This document shows positions 17,989-26,773 of a stretch of 64,000 nt of DNA, piece after piece. This DNA is from Amycolatopsis roodepoortensis (GTDB lineage Bacteria > Actinomycetota > Actinomycetes > Mycobacteriales > Pseudonocardiaceae). The position numbers and the translations under genes are program-made. Below the pieces are notes generated by a model. That model was given only the letters and a program-made list of their open reading frames with translations. It was not told the origin of the DNA and did not search any database. Positions within the stretch are counted from its first letter, which is position 1; the number at the start of each line of letters is the position of its first letter. Location of the stretch: the NCBI RefSeq assembly GCF_014873915.1, contig NZ_JADBEJ010000005.1:2356001-2420000 (forward strand), given 5' to 3'.

Positions 17989-18732
17989 ATGGATGAGACT
18001 GTCCGGCGAGCCGTGGAGCGAGCCATTGGGGCCATGCACGAGAAACTGGGCGAAGAGCTCACTATCGACGACATCGCCCGCGCCGCGACCTTCAGCAAAT
18101 TCCATTTCAGCAGGGTGTTCCAGCAGGCCACCGGCGTCTCTCCCGGCCGGTTCCTGTCGGCGCTGCGGCTCGACGAGGCCAAACGCCTGCTGCTGACGAC
18201 CTCGATCTCGGTCGCCGACATCAGCCATCGCGTCGGCTACAACGGTGTCGGCACCTTCAGCACGCGGTTCAGCAACCGCGTGGGCCTCTCTCCCTCCGCG
18301 TACCGCCGGCAGGGCGGCTTCCAGCACCGTCTGGCGGGCGAACCCCTGCCCGGCGCGAAGCCGGCGATCGTCCGCGGTTTCGTGTCCGCGCCGCCGGAGA
18401 TCTCACCCGGCCTCGTGTTCGTGGGTCTCTTCCCGACCCGTATCCCCGAGGGCGCGCCCGTGCGGCACACGGTCATCGACGTCCCCGGCCCCTATCAGCT
18501 GACCGACGTCCCGGAAGGCACCTGGCACCTCGTCGCGCACTGCGTGACCGGGCCGCTCACGCGCCGCGGCACCGGGCTCACCGGGCACCACGGGCCGATC
18601 ACCGTCGAACCGGGCGTCACCGCGCGGCTGGCGGACCTGCGCGTGCGCCCCAAGCGCCTGTTCGACCCGCCGGTCCTGCTCGCGCTCCCCGATCTGCGGC
18701 ACCGGCCGCAGCCGGTCAGGCAGGCGGCCTGA
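17989..18732 (+). CDS. AraC-family regulator with C-terminal beta domain, paralogue A
   Basis: A 247-residue regulator. The N-terminal third is the double helix-turn-helix (LTIDDIARAATFSKFHFSRVFQQATGV... and ISVADISHRVGYNGVGTFSTRF). The C-terminal 120 residues form a separate beta-rich domain (LVFVGLFPTRIPEGAPV... DVPEGTWHLVAH) that is shared with the AraC protein at 49704 and may sense a ligand. GAAAGGA precedes the ATG at 17989; an upstream GTG at 17938 is less likely. It is convergent with a DUF1702 gene, the same gene pairing found at 48589-50606. Confidence 0.85.
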   Translation: MDETVRRAVERAIGAMHEKLGEELTIDDIARAATFSKFHFSRVFQQATGVSPGRFLSALRLDEAKRLLLTTSISVADISHRVGYNGVGTFSTRFSNRVGLSPSAYRRQGGFQHRLAGEPLPGAKPAIVRGFVSAPPEISPGLVFVGLFPTRIPEGAPVRHTVIDVPGPYQLTDVPEGTWHLVAHCVTGPLTRRGTGLTGHHGPITVEPGVTARLADLRVRPKRLFDPPVLLALPDLRHRPQPVRQAA

Positions 18733-18747
18733 GCCTCCCCCGCGTGC

Positions 18748-18795
18748 CGTGAAAGGGCCGTTCAAGACGCCGACGTCTTGAACGGCCCTTTCACG
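18748..18795. terminator. Perfect 22-bp bidirectional terminator hairpin
   Basis: Arms 18748-18769 and 18774-18795 are exact reverse complements with a 4-base loop. It sits between the convergent AraC and DUF1702 genes and can stop transcription from either side. Confidence 0.85.
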
Positions 18796-18808
18796 ACATC
18801 CAGGGGCC

Positions 18809-19804
18809 TCAGGCGGCCAGGCGGCCCGCCGACGGGGCGAGACCGTCCCGGATGTTCTGCCGCCACAGCTCGTACGCGGGCGTCCCGTCCGCGGCGTCCT
18901 CGGTGACCTCGGTCGAGTCGGCCAGGTCGACGGCCTCCTCGATGCTCAGCCCGGCGAGCGTCCGCGCGGCCAGGCGGGTGTGCGGGGGGACGAACGACGA
19001 GAACGTCCTCGCCTTCACCGCGAACACGACGCCGAGACCGAGTTCGTCCTGGTGTTCACCCGCCGCCTCGCGCAGCCTCTCCAGCCCGGCCTGGTCGCAG
19101 CCGCCCGCGAAGGTCGAGGCCAGCCCGACGCCGCTCCACAGGTCCGGGCGGCGTCCGGCGGGGAAGCGGTCCACCGCCTCGGCGACCTTCACCGGATCAC
19201 CGCCGTTGATGAACCACAACGCCCGCCCGATGCCCTGGTCGCACGCGCGGGGGAAGTACTCGGGGGCGCCCGCCCACGGGTACGTCTTGGGCACGAACTG
19301 CCCACCGACCCACTTGTCCGTGTCGAAGTAGGCACGATCGAAGGCGTAACCGTCGACGGCCAGCCAGCTCATCGTCGGGTGGAACGGGACGCCGTCGAGC
19401 TCCGGCAGCACCTTCTTCCACAGCGGCCGGGGCAACCGGGCCATCGCGAAGCCGATGCCGATGTAGGTCAGGAAGACGTGCGGGAGGCCGGGGCCGCTCA
19501 TCAGTTCGGCCGTGCGGTCCTTCCGGCCGCCGGGCATCACGTCGAGGATGGTGAACGCCATCGCCGCGCCCTCGTAGGCGAACCCGCGCATCTCGGGCTC
19601 GACCATGTCCAGCCGCCGTTCGGCCTCCCACAGCGCCGGCGCGTCGATCCCCCATTCGAACCCGCACACCACCGACTGCGGGATCGACTCCAGGCGTGCG
19701 GTCGCCGGCGTCGGCGGCACTCCGAATCCGCGCCCCTCGAAACCGACCGAAGCCAGCGAAGGCGCGAACAACACCCTACGCAGAGCACCCAGCAATGAGC
19801 TCAT
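18809..19804 (-). CDS. DUF1702 protein, paralogue of enediyne E3 (UnbV-like)
   Basis: A 331-residue protein of the DUF1702 family, to which enediyne E3/UnbV belongs. It shares blocks with the E3 gene at 48589: RGFAYEGA, PGGRKD-type loop, YIGIGFAMARLPR, VDGYAFDRAYFDT, DQGIGRALWFINGGD and SGVGLAST. Two copies of this family in one locus is noteworthy because E3 is normally single. AAAGGAC lies 8 bases before the ATG at 19804. The biochemical role of DUF1702 in enediyne assembly is still unclear. It stands apart from the other core genes, among regulators. Confidence 0.78.
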   Translation of the reverse strand: MSSLLGALRRVLFAPSLASVGFEGRGFGVPPTPATARLESIPQSVVCGFEWGIDAPALWEAERRLDMVEPEMRGFAYEGAAMAFTILDVMPGGRKDRTAELMSGPGLPHVFLTYIGIGFAMARLPRPLWKKVLPELDGVPFHPTMSWLAVDGYAFDRAYFDTDKWVGGQFVPKTYPWAGAPEYFPRACDQGIGRALWFINGGDPVKVAEAVDRFPAGRRPDLWSGVGLASTFAGGCDQAGLERLREAAGEHQDELGLGVVFAVKARTFSSFVPPHTRLAARTLAGLSIEEAVDLADSTEVTEDAADGTPAYELWRQNIRDGLAPSAGRLAA

Positions 19805-20243
19805 CACATACGTCCTTTGTGGATAGTGGCGAATTCGCGCGTGAAACCGGCTCGTGCCGAGGACACCACGGCGCGGTCTCTCCACGCTCGACGTCCGATC
19901 GAGATCGGCACCGGTACCGCCGAACAGGCCATCCCGGGCTGCCGGAAAGGGCGGGTTCACCCGTTCGCCGGATCAATTCACCGGAATGCAAGGTACTCAA
20001 CAGGGAATGAAAACCACTTGGGACACCATTTTTTGCCAACCTCTTACATGACGTAGAGTAATCGATCGCTCGCAGTTTCACCACCCTCGAAGCCACGCCA
20101 TCGTCGCAGCTCACCCTGGGATCGATCATGGCGAAGCTGCCACCGGAAAATGCACAACCTTGTATCGTGCGAATCAGATTCACTCTTACGGGTTTGCTGG
20201 CTACACTGAGAGTTACCGTGTTTCTGGGGAAGAGGAGGTCGGA
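19805..20243. promoter_or_regulatory. Divergent promoter region (DUF1702 / response regulator 2)
   Basis: A 439-bp gene-free, relatively AT-rich region between two divergent starts. It contains the palindrome GCGAATTCGC at 19829-19838, 25 bp upstream of the DUF1702 start; a related TCGAATTC lies upstream of the E3 gene near 49592. No RNA gene or short coding frame was recognised. Confidence 0.45.
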
Positions 20244-20849
20244 GTGATCCGAGTCCTGTTGGCCGAGGACATGCACCTGGTCCGCGGCGCCTTGGTGGCC
20301 CTGCTGAATCTCGAACAAGACATCGAGGTCGTCGCGGAGGTGGGTTCCGGCGACAAGATCCTCCCGATGGCGGCGGAGTACCTGCCGGACGTCGCGATCA
20401 TCGACATCGATCTGCCCGCCAAAGACGGGATCACCGCCGCTTCCGAACTCTGCCAGCAACTTCCGGACGTCCGCACGCTGATCCTCACGTCGCTCGGCCG
20501 TCCGGGCACCGTACGCCGCGCGCTCGACGCGAAGGTCAACGGCTTCCTGCTCAAGGACGCGCCCGCCGACAAACTCGCCAACGCGGTCCGCTCGGTCGCC
20601 ACCGGCCGCCGGGTCATCGACAGCGAACTCGCCTTGTCCGCATGGGAAACCGAGGACTGCCCGCTGACCCCGCGGGAGGTCGAGATCCTCCGCCTCGCCG
20701 CGAACGGGCGCACGGTCGCCGACATCGCGGCGGAACTGTTCCTGTCTCCGGGAACCGTCCGGAACTACCTCGCCACCGTGGTGACGAAACTCAACGCCCG
20801 CAACCGGGTGGACGCCATCCGCATCGCCCGCGAGTCGGACTGGCTCTGA
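20244..20849 (+). CDS. NarL/DesR-type response regulator, paralogue 2
   Basis: A 201-residue response regulator starting at GTG with AGGAGG well placed upstream. Receiver domain with Asp54 in IIDIDLPAKDG and Lys in FLLKDAP; LuxR-type DNA-binding domain CPLTPREVEILRLAANG...SPGTVRNYLATVVTKL. It is a close paralogue of the proteins at 16962 and 25921. It lies directly upstream of the SARP gene on the same strand (164 bp), suggesting it controls or accompanies that activator. Confidence 0.88.
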   Translation: MIRVLLAEDMHLVRGALVALLNLEQDIEVVAEVGSGDKILPMAAEYLPDVAIIDIDLPAKDGITAASELCQQLPDVRTLILTSLGRPGTVRRALDAKVNGFLLKDAPADKLANAVRSVATGRRVIDSELALSAWETEDCPLTPREVEILRLAANGRTVADIAAELFLSPGTVRNYLATVVTKLNARNRVDAIRIARESDWL

Positions 20850-21013
20850 CCCGGTTCGCGTCTTCTCTTTTGCCACAACCTGTTCAGTGCTCCAAGTCGT
20901 GACGATCGCATACGGGGCAAAGAAAAAATCACGGCCCGCCGGGTGTTTCCGGCACTGTTCCGAAGGTTCCGCCTCTGTCACTGTCATTGAGGGGGAGTCC
21001 GGAGGGGCAGGGG

Positions 21014-21826
21014 ATGCACGCGATGACGATCGAACCGGGTGACACGGTCGCCTCGACCGATGCGCCGCACGGCGTGCGCGCGCGTCTCCTCGGCCCGCTC
21101 GAACTGCACGTCGGTGCCGCCGATCGCGCGCCGAGCACGCCGAAACTCCTGCAACTGCTGGCGATGCTGCTCATCCGCCCCGGCAGGACGGTCCACGTCG
21201 ACTCCCTCGTGCACGAGCTGTGGAACGAAGCCCCGCCCCGCAGCGCCCGCCGGGCCCTGCACACCTACGTCCACCACCTCCGGCGTCACCTCGACCCCGG
21301 CGGCACCGGCGATCTGCTGGTCACCAGCCCGCCCGGCTACCGGCTCGAGATCGACGCGGGTGTGGTCGACGTGGCGGAATTCCACCGGCTCCACCGGCTC
21401 GGCCGCGAACTGCTCGAAGCAGGCGACGACGCGGCGGCCGCGCACGCCTTCCGTACCGCATTGGACCTGTGGTCCGGCCCCCCGCTGGCGAACATCCACT
21501 GTGGACCGACCCTCGCCGCCTACACCGTCTATCTGCTGGAGGAGCGGCGCGATGCCCGTGACCTGTGGATCGAGGCCGAGATCCGCGCCGGCAGGCACCG
21601 GGAGATGCTCGGCGTGCTGCGGTCGCTGACCACCGCGGACCCGTTCGACGAAACCCTGCACGCCCACCTGATCCGCGCACTGGGGCTCAGCGGACGACGC
21701 AGCGACGCCCTGGCGTCCTACGAGTGGCTGCGCTCCAGGCTCGAGGACGAACTGGGGGTGAAACCCAGCGCCGAACTGCGAGAGCTGCACCGCGAACTGC
21801 TTTCCGAGGGACACCCGGTCCGCTGA
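21014..21826 (+). CDS. SARP-family pathway activator, copy 1
   Basis: A 270-residue Streptomyces antibiotic regulatory protein-type activator: OmpR-like winged-helix DNA-binding domain (LLGPLELHVG...TPKLLQLLAMLLIRPG...LWNEAPPRSARRALHTYVHHLR, about 20-100) followed by a bacterial transcriptional activation domain (about 110-255, ELLEAGDDAAAAHAFRTALDLWSG). Such proteins switch on a biosynthetic cluster by binding heptameric repeats near -35. It is followed 47 bp later by an HxlR-SCP2 gene; the same two-gene module recurs at 54749-56316. Confidence 0.9.
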   Translation: MHAMTIEPGDTVASTDAPHGVRARLLGPLELHVGAADRAPSTPKLLQLLAMLLIRPGRTVHVDSLVHELWNEAPPRSARRALHTYVHHLRRHLDPGGTGDLLVTSPPGYRLEIDAGVVDVAEFHRLHRLGRELLEAGDDAAAAHAFRTALDLWSGPPLANIHCGPTLAAYTVYLLEERRDARDLWIEAEIRAGRHREMLGVLRSLTTADPFDETLHAHLIRALGLSGRRSDALASYEWLRSRLEDELGVKPSAELRELHRELLSEGHPVR

Positions 21827-21873
21827 CCGCGCACCACCGCCACCACCAGATCCAGGAATATGAGGAGTCAAGC

Positions 21874-22560
21874 ATGACCGCTCGCACCTATGGCCAGTTC
21901 TGCGGCCTCGCCCGCGCCCTCGAGATCATCGGGGAACGCTGGTCCCTGCTCGTGATCCGTGACCTGGTGCTCGGCCCGAAACGGTTCGACGAGCTGCAAC
22001 AGGGCCTGCCGAAGATCCCGATGAGCATCCTGTCGACCCGGCTCAACGAGCTGGAGCGGCACGGCGTCGTCCAGCGCCGGGTGCTCTCGCAGCTCGACGC
22101 CGGGGTGGTCTACGAGCTGACCGAGTACGGCAACGACCTCGACCAGATCGTGCTGCAGCTGGGCCTGTGGGGCGCCCGCTCGCTCGGCGACCCGACGGCG
22201 GACGACCTGTTCACCCTCGACTCGGCCGTCCTGTCGCTGTACACCACGTTCCAGCCGGACGCGGCCCGCGGCGTCCACTGCGCGTTCGAAATGCACTACG
22301 GCGGCGAGATGGTCGTCCACGCGGTGGTCGAGGACGGCGCGCTGACCGCGGGCGAGGGCCCGCACCCGGACCCGGACCTCGTCATCGAGCCGCGCGGCCC
22401 GGTCATGCTGAAGCTCCTGAACGGCGAGATGGACGCCGCGAGCGCGCTCACCAGCGGCGCAGTGGCGGTCAAGGGCGATCCGGAGAAGCTGGAGCTGTTC
22501 ACCCGGATGTTCCACATCCCCTCGGCGCCGGCGAAGTCCGAAGGGCTCGTCACGCACTGA
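21874..22560 (+). CDS. HxlR-type regulator fused to SCP2-like domain, copy 1
   Basis: A 228-residue protein. Residues 1-105 are an HxlR winged helix (CGLARALEIIGERWSLLVIRDLVLGPKRFDELQQGLPKIP). Residues about 130-225 (GVHCAFEMHYGGEMVVHAVVEDGALTAGEG...) resemble an SCP2 sterol-carrier fold and may bind a lipid or polyene-like ligand. Its paralogue at 55630 has exactly the same length. Pairing with a SARP suggests a ligand-responsive brake or gate on cluster activation. Confidence 0.85.
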   Translation: MTARTYGQFCGLARALEIIGERWSLLVIRDLVLGPKRFDELQQGLPKIPMSILSTRLNELERHGVVQRRVLSQLDAGVVYELTEYGNDLDQIVLQLGLWGARSLGDPTADDLFTLDSAVLSLYTTFQPDAARGVHCAFEMHYGGEMVVHAVVEDGALTAGEGPHPDPDLVIEPRGPVMLKLLNGEMDAASALTSGAVAVKGDPEKLELFTRMFHIPSAPAKSEGLVTH

Positions 22561-22572
22561 GGACGTTTCCAG

Positions 22573-22601
22573 CGGCGGGACCGGGGACACCGGTCCCGCC
22601 G
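22573..22601. terminator. Bidirectional hairpin between HxlR copy 1 and YciO gene
   Basis: A perfect 12-bp stem (22573-22584 with 22590-22601) and 5-base loop, in the 45-bp gap between two convergent genes. Confidence 0.72.
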
Positions 22602-22605
22602 TTTC

Positions 22606-23226
22606 CTATTCGAACCGCGAGGTGTCGCCGGCGCCCCGCCGCACGATCTCCGGTTCCCCCGACGAGAAATCGATGACCGTGGTGGGTTCGACCCCGCAGT
22701 CACCGGAGTCGATCACCGCGTCCACCACGTGCTCCAGATGTTCCTTGATGTCCCAGCCCTGGGTCATCGGCTCCTCCTGGTCGGGCAGCAGCAGCGTGCT
22801 CGACAGCAGCGGCTCGCCGAGTTCGCCCAGCAGTGCCTGGGTGACCACGTGGTCCGGGATGCGCACGCCGACGGTCTTCTTCTTGGCGTGCAGCAGCCGT
22901 CGCGGAACCTCCTTGGTGGCCGGGAGGATGAACGTGTAGCTGCCGGGCGTGGACGCCTTGACCGCGCGGAAGACCGCGTTGTCCACGTGCACGAACTGGC
23001 CCAGCTGAGCGAAATCCTGGCACACCAGGGTGAAGTGGTGGCGGTCGTCGAGTTTGCGGATGCTCCGGATGCGGTCGATGCCCTGCTTGTTCCCCAGCTG
23101 GCAGCCGAGGGCGAAGCAGGAGTCCGTCGGATACGCGATGAGCCCGTCTTCGCGCAGGATGTCGACGACCTGTCCGATCGCGCGCCGTTGCGGATTTTCC
23201 GGATGTACGTCGAAATACCTGGCCAT
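22606..23226 (-). CDS. YciO/YrdC/Sua5-family protein (threonylcarbamoyl-AMP synthase fold)
   Basis: A 206-residue YrdC-fold protein: GLIAYPTDSCFALGCQL near the start, then RIRSIRKLDDRHHFTLVCQDFAQL and STPGSYTFILPATKEVPRRLLHAKKKTVGVRIPDH, the Sua5/YciO core. Sua5/TsaC enzymes make threonylcarbamoyl-AMP for tRNA t6A; the short YciO branch has a less certain role. This sequence (HPENPQRRAI start, KKKTVGVR) looks more like YciO. It is an ordinary cellular gene placed between cluster regulators, which blurs the left edge of the locus. Confidence 0.82.
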   Translation of the reverse strand: MARYFDVHPENPQRRAIGQVVDILREDGLIAYPTDSCFALGCQLGNKQGIDRIRSIRKLDDRHHFTLVCQDFAQLGQFVHVDNAVFRAVKASTPGSYTFILPATKEVPRRLLHAKKKTVGVRIPDHVVTQALLGELGEPLLSSTLLLPDQEEPMTQGWDIKEHLEHVVDAVIDSGDCGVEPTTVIDFSSGEPEIVRRGAGDTSRFE

Positions 23227-23574
23227 GCGCAGAGCTTAAGGCCACCCGTTCCCTTCCGCCCGCGAGGGCGCCGCGTACACAGTGGATCTCCGCGGCGCCC
23301 GTTCCCGGACGCCGCGTCTTCCATCGTGGCATGTTCCGCGATGAACGGGGTGGTGCGAACAACCCACACCCGTGCGGGTGAACGCCGGAGTTTTTCCCGT
23401 CCCCAGCAGGGAAAGCGTCTCCCTGTTCGCCGTTCTCCCGTCGTCCGAAGGACCGGCCCGGGTAACGAACATGGGCTATGATCCGAATCATAGCGATGGA
23501 AGGCCGTGTCACGGCCCGGGCCGTCGCGAGGGGGGGACGCGACCAGATCGAGCCGTCTTTCTGTTACCACTGGG
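23227..23574. other. Gene-free region upstream of tandem kinase
   Basis: About 350 bp with no credible gene. It contains the near-palindrome CACCCGTGCGGGTG at 23367-23380, a possible operator for the kinase gene. In-frame GTG at 23506 could extend the kinase, but the added codons have poor third-position GC. Confidence 0.4.
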
Positions 23575-25902
23575 GTGCCTGTGCCGGACCAGCTCGCTGT
23601 GACCGCCGAACCTCTCGGAACCGCCGGTATCGACCGGCGTCCTCGCCGGGCGCTGTTCCTCGCCGGGCTGGTCATCACCGTCGTCTTCGTCAACGCCTGC
23701 CTCTTCGGTCTGCTCGGCGTCCTGCTTCAGCCTGGGATGGACCTGCAGCACGGCTTGCTGGCCGTGCTGTACGTCGGGCCCGTGCTCGCGATCCAGCTGC
23801 TGTACTTCAGCCGTCCGGCGATCCGCCTGGACACCCGGCTGGCGAAGGCGACTCTGGGGGTCCAGACCGGTCTCGCCTATCTGCCGGTACTGCACTTCGA
23901 CGAGGCGCTGACCTCGCTGACCACCATCGCAGCGGGCAGCTCGCTGCTGATCCTCCGCCCCCGGGTCGGCTGGCCGGTGTTCACCACCCTCATCGCGGCC
24001 ACGTCATGGATTCTGTGGTTCTATGCCGACTCCGCGCTCGGAGCGACGATCGACACGATCAGCGCGGTGGTCTACGGACTGGTCACGTATCTGCTGACCT
24101 GGCTCGCGAGGCTGGTGAACGAACTGCATCAGGCCCGCACCGAACTGGCGAGGCGGGCCGTGGCGGAGCAGCGGCTGGCCTTCGCCAAGGATCTGCACGA
24201 CCTGCTCGGGCTCGGCCTGTCCGCGATCTCGCTCAAGGGCGAACTGGTGCACCGGCTCCTGCGCAAGTCACCGCGGCGGGCGCGCGAGGAACTGGCCGAG
24301 ATCACCGGGATCGCGCAGCGCACGCTGTCCGACGTGCGGTCGGTGGCCAGGGGGTACCGCGAGCTGTCGCTGGACAAGGAATCGCGCACCGCGGTGTCGT
24401 TGCTTTCAGCCTCCAACGTCGCGGTGCGGGTCGATCTCGAGCAGGTCGAGCTGCCGGTGAAGCTGCGCACCTTGCTGGCGAAGGTGCTGCGAGAGGGCGT
24501 CACGAACGTGCTCCGCTACACCGGCGTCCAGCACTGCGAGATCGCCGTGCGCGCCGGCGAGGGCCGCGTCGCGCTGGAGATCGTCCACGACGGCACGGCA
24601 CACGAGGACGTCCCGGCGGAGACGGCCGAGAGCCTCCGCGAGGTGACGGACGAGGTCATCGGACACGGCGGGACGCTCAGCGCGGGTCCCGACTCGGCCG
24701 GACGATGGCGCCTCCATGCCGAACTGCCGGTGCCCGAGCAGGCCGACCCCGCCGAAGCAGCACTGGCGCGGAGTCCCAGTCACTGGTCCCGGATCGACGC
24801 CAGGAACGTCCAGTGGATGCTGACGGCGGTCTTCATCGCCTTCGGTCTCTCGGCCATGTCCCGGGTGTTCAACCTGACCGGGGACGGCTGGCGCATCGCG
24901 CTCATCGCCGGCCCCATCACCGCACTCGTCACCCTGCAACTGGCCTATTTCGCCCGGCCGAACGTCCGGCTGCGCTCACGGCGGAGCTACGCGCTGCTGT
25001 TCGTTCAGGCCTGTCTGGTCTTTCTGCCGCTGATCCCGCTCGGACACGCCTGGGTGAGCCTGCCCAGCCTGTTCGCCGGCACCGCCCTGCTGGTGCTGCC
25101 GCCGATCGCGGGATGGGCCGCGTTCGCCGCGACGGTCGCCGGGCCCGTGCTCATCCGGATCGATTCCGGCGCCGGCTTCCTCGACGCGTTCAACACCTTC
25201 GCGTCCCAAGTGAACACCGGCCTGATGGTCTTCGGGCTCATCTGGCTGACCCGGCTGGTGACCGAACTGGGTGAGACCAGGAAACGGCTCGCCGAGGTCG
25301 CGGTCGCCGAGGAACGGCTGCGCTTCGCCCGCGACCTGCACGACCTGCTCGGCATGAGCCTCTCGGCGATCGCGCTGAAGAGCGAGCTGACCAGCCGGAT
25401 CATGGACATCGACACCACGCGGGCCTCCGACGAGCTGCTGGAGATCCTCGGCCTGACCCGGCAGGCACTGACCGACGTACGCTCGGTGGCGAGCGGCTAC
25501 CGCGAACTGTCGCTGGACAAGGAGTCGCGGTCCGCACAGGCGGTGCTGACGGCCGCTGACGTCCAGGTGCGGCTGGAAATGGAGCACGGGGATCTGCCTG
25601 CCCCGGTGCGCACGGTGCTGGCCGTGGTGCTGCGCGAGAGCGTGACGAACGTGTTGCGGCACAGCAAGGTCGAACGATGCGAGATCGCGGTGCGGCGGGT
25701 CGGCAACGGGGTCGCGCTGGACATCGTCAACGACGGTGTCGAAAACGGGCGACCCCAGAATCCGGACAAGCCCGCGCGGGTCGAGGTCGCGGGCAGTGGC
25801 ATCACGAACATGTCGGATCGCGTCGCCGGGCTGGGCGGCGAGTTGACCGCCGGTGTCGAGGCCGACGGACGGTTCCGGTTGCGTGCCGTCGTGCCGGTCT
25901 AG
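23575..25902 (+). CDS. Tandem-fused DesK/NarX-type sensor histidine kinase (two kinase modules in one protein)
   Basis: A protein of about 775 residues made of two homologous halves. Each half has 4-6 membrane helices, then a HisKA_3 domain and an HATPase domain. The first phospho-acceptor motif is AKDLHDLLGLGLSAI (His about 208), the second ARDLHDLLGMSLSAI (His about 589). Both halves keep an N box (GVTNVLRY and SVTNVLRH). Only the second keeps the Gly-rich ATP-lid motif GSGITNM; the aligned place in the first reads ESLREVTDE and lacks it. The second half is therefore the likely active kinase and the first a pseudokinase or phospho-relay half. Three related response regulators in the window are its candidate partners; the nearest (25921) is convergent, 18 bp away. 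Start GTG 23575; 23581 and 23506 are possible. Confidence 0.88.
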   Translation: MPVPDQLAVTAEPLGTAGIDRRPRRALFLAGLVITVVFVNACLFGLLGVLLQPGMDLQHGLLAVLYVGPVLAIQLLYFSRPAIRLDTRLAKATLGVQTGLAYLPVLHFDEALTSLTTIAAGSSLLILRPRVGWPVFTTLIAATSWILWFYADSALGATIDTISAVVYGLVTYLLTWLARLVNELHQARTELARRAVAEQRLAFAKDLHDLLGLGLSAISLKGELVHRLLRKSPRRAREELAEITGIAQRTLSDVRSVARGYRELSLDKESRTAVSLLSASNVAVRVDLEQVELPVKLRTLLAKVLREGVTNVLRYTGVQHCEIAVRAGEGRVALEIVHDGTAHEDVPAETAESLREVTDEVIGHGGTLSAGPDSAGRWRLHAELPVPEQADPAEAALARSPSHWSRIDARNVQWMLTAVFIAFGLSAMSRVFNLTGDGWRIALIAGPITALVTLQLAYFARPNVRLRSRRSYALLFVQACLVFLPLIPLGHAWVSLPSLFAGTALLVLPPIAGWAAFAATVAGPVLIRIDSGAGFLDAFNTFASQVNTGLMVFGLIWLTRLVTELGETRKRLAEVAVAEERLRFARDLHDLLGMSLSAIALKSELTSRIMDIDTTRASDELLEILGLTRQALTDVRSVASGYRELSLDKESRSAQAVLTAADVQVRLEMEHGDLPAPVRTVLAVVLRESVTNVLRHSKVERCEIAVRRVGNGVALDIVNDGVENGRPQNPDKPARVEVAGSGITNMSDRVAGLGGELTAGVEADGRFRLRAVVPV

Positions 25903-25920
25903 AGCACGGTCCGGCACCGC

Positions 25921-26529
25921 TCAGATCCAGCCGGATTCCTTCGCGATCCGGATCGCGTCGACCCGGTTGCGTGCGTTGAGCTTCGCCACGATCGTGGTCA
26001 GGTAGTTGCGCACCGTTCCGGTGGAGAGGAACGCCTTCGCCGCGACCTCCAGGGTGTCGCGGCCCTCCGCGGTCAACCGCAGGACGTCGATCTCGCGCGG
26101 GGTCAGCGGGCAGTCCACGGTGTCCCAGGCGGCCAGCGCCAGCTCGCCGTCGACCATCCTCCGTCCGGCGGCCACCCCGCGCACCGCGTTGGCGAGCTTC
26201 TCCGCGGGGGCGTCTTTCAACAGGAAACCGTTGACCTTGGCCGCCAGCGCCCGGCGAAGGGTGCCCGGTCTGCCGAGGCTGGTCAGGATCAGCGTCCTGA
26301 CCTCGGGAAGCTGCTCGTGGATTTCGGTGGCCGCGGTGAGGCCGTCCTTGCCTGGAAGGTCGATGTCGATGATCGCGACCTGGGTCCGCGAACTCCGCGC
26401 GGCGGCAAGGATCTCGTCTCCGGACGCCACTTCGGACACCACTTCGATATCCGGCTCCAGCCGCAGGAGCGCTACCAGCGCCCCCCTGACGATATGCATG
26501 TCCTCGGCTATGAGAACTCTGATCACCAT
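25921..26529 (-). CDS. NarL/DesR-type response regulator, paralogue 3
   Basis: A 202-residue response regulator: receiver domain with Asp55 in IIDIDLPGKDG and Lys in FLLKDAP, LuxR helix-turn-helix CPLTPREIDVLRLTAEG...STGTVRNYLTTIVAKL. It ends 18 bp from the convergent tandem kinase, making it the most probable direct partner. It is a close paralogue of the genes at 16962 and 20244. GGAGG lies about 10 bases before the ATG at 26529. Confidence 0.88.
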   Translation of the reverse strand: MVIRVLIAEDMHIVRGALVALLRLEPDIEVVSEVASGDEILAAARSSRTQVAIIDIDLPGKDGLTAATEIHEQLPEVRTLILTSLGRPGTLRRALAAKVNGFLLKDAPAEKLANAVRGVAAGRRMVDGELALAAWDTVDCPLTPREIDVLRLTAEGRDTLEVAAKAFLSTGTVRNYLTTIVAKLNARNRVDAIRIAKESGWI

Positions 26530-26716
26530 CGGCGCCGCCCCCTCCGCGCACGCTGTCCCCGTCACCCAACCTAAACACGGCCAACCGGAATGCGTTCCAC
26601 CATTCGAGTGATGAGTCGGCTCTGCCACGAGGTGTCCGGCTTGGTGGATTACGCGGCGAACGAGTTACCCGGATACGAGTTCCGCACTCAGTGGCGACTT
26701 TCCGTAATCTCACAAA

Positions 26717-26757
26717 GCCGACCGCCTCTCACGTTCGCGACGTGAGAGGCGGTCGGC
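26717..26757 (-). terminator. Perfect 18-bp terminator hairpin of the 62-codon peptide gene
   Basis: Arms 26717-26734 and 26740-26757 are exact reverse complements with a 5-base loop. The hairpin begins 16 bp after the stop codon of the peptide gene at 26774 and separates it from the response regulator gene. Confidence 0.82.
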
Positions 26758-26773
26758 GGAGCGGTGGCCGGTT

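Noticed and set aside
22606..23226. YciO-like gene as part of the biosynthetic pathway
   Set aside because: The fold is a common cellular one and the gene is closed off by a terminator and opposite strand; a pathway role has no support.
23478..25274. A 598-codon plus-strand frame overlapping the tandem kinase
   Set aside because: Out-of-frame shadow, Arg/Gly/Ala-rich, whereas the other frame has complete kinase motifs.
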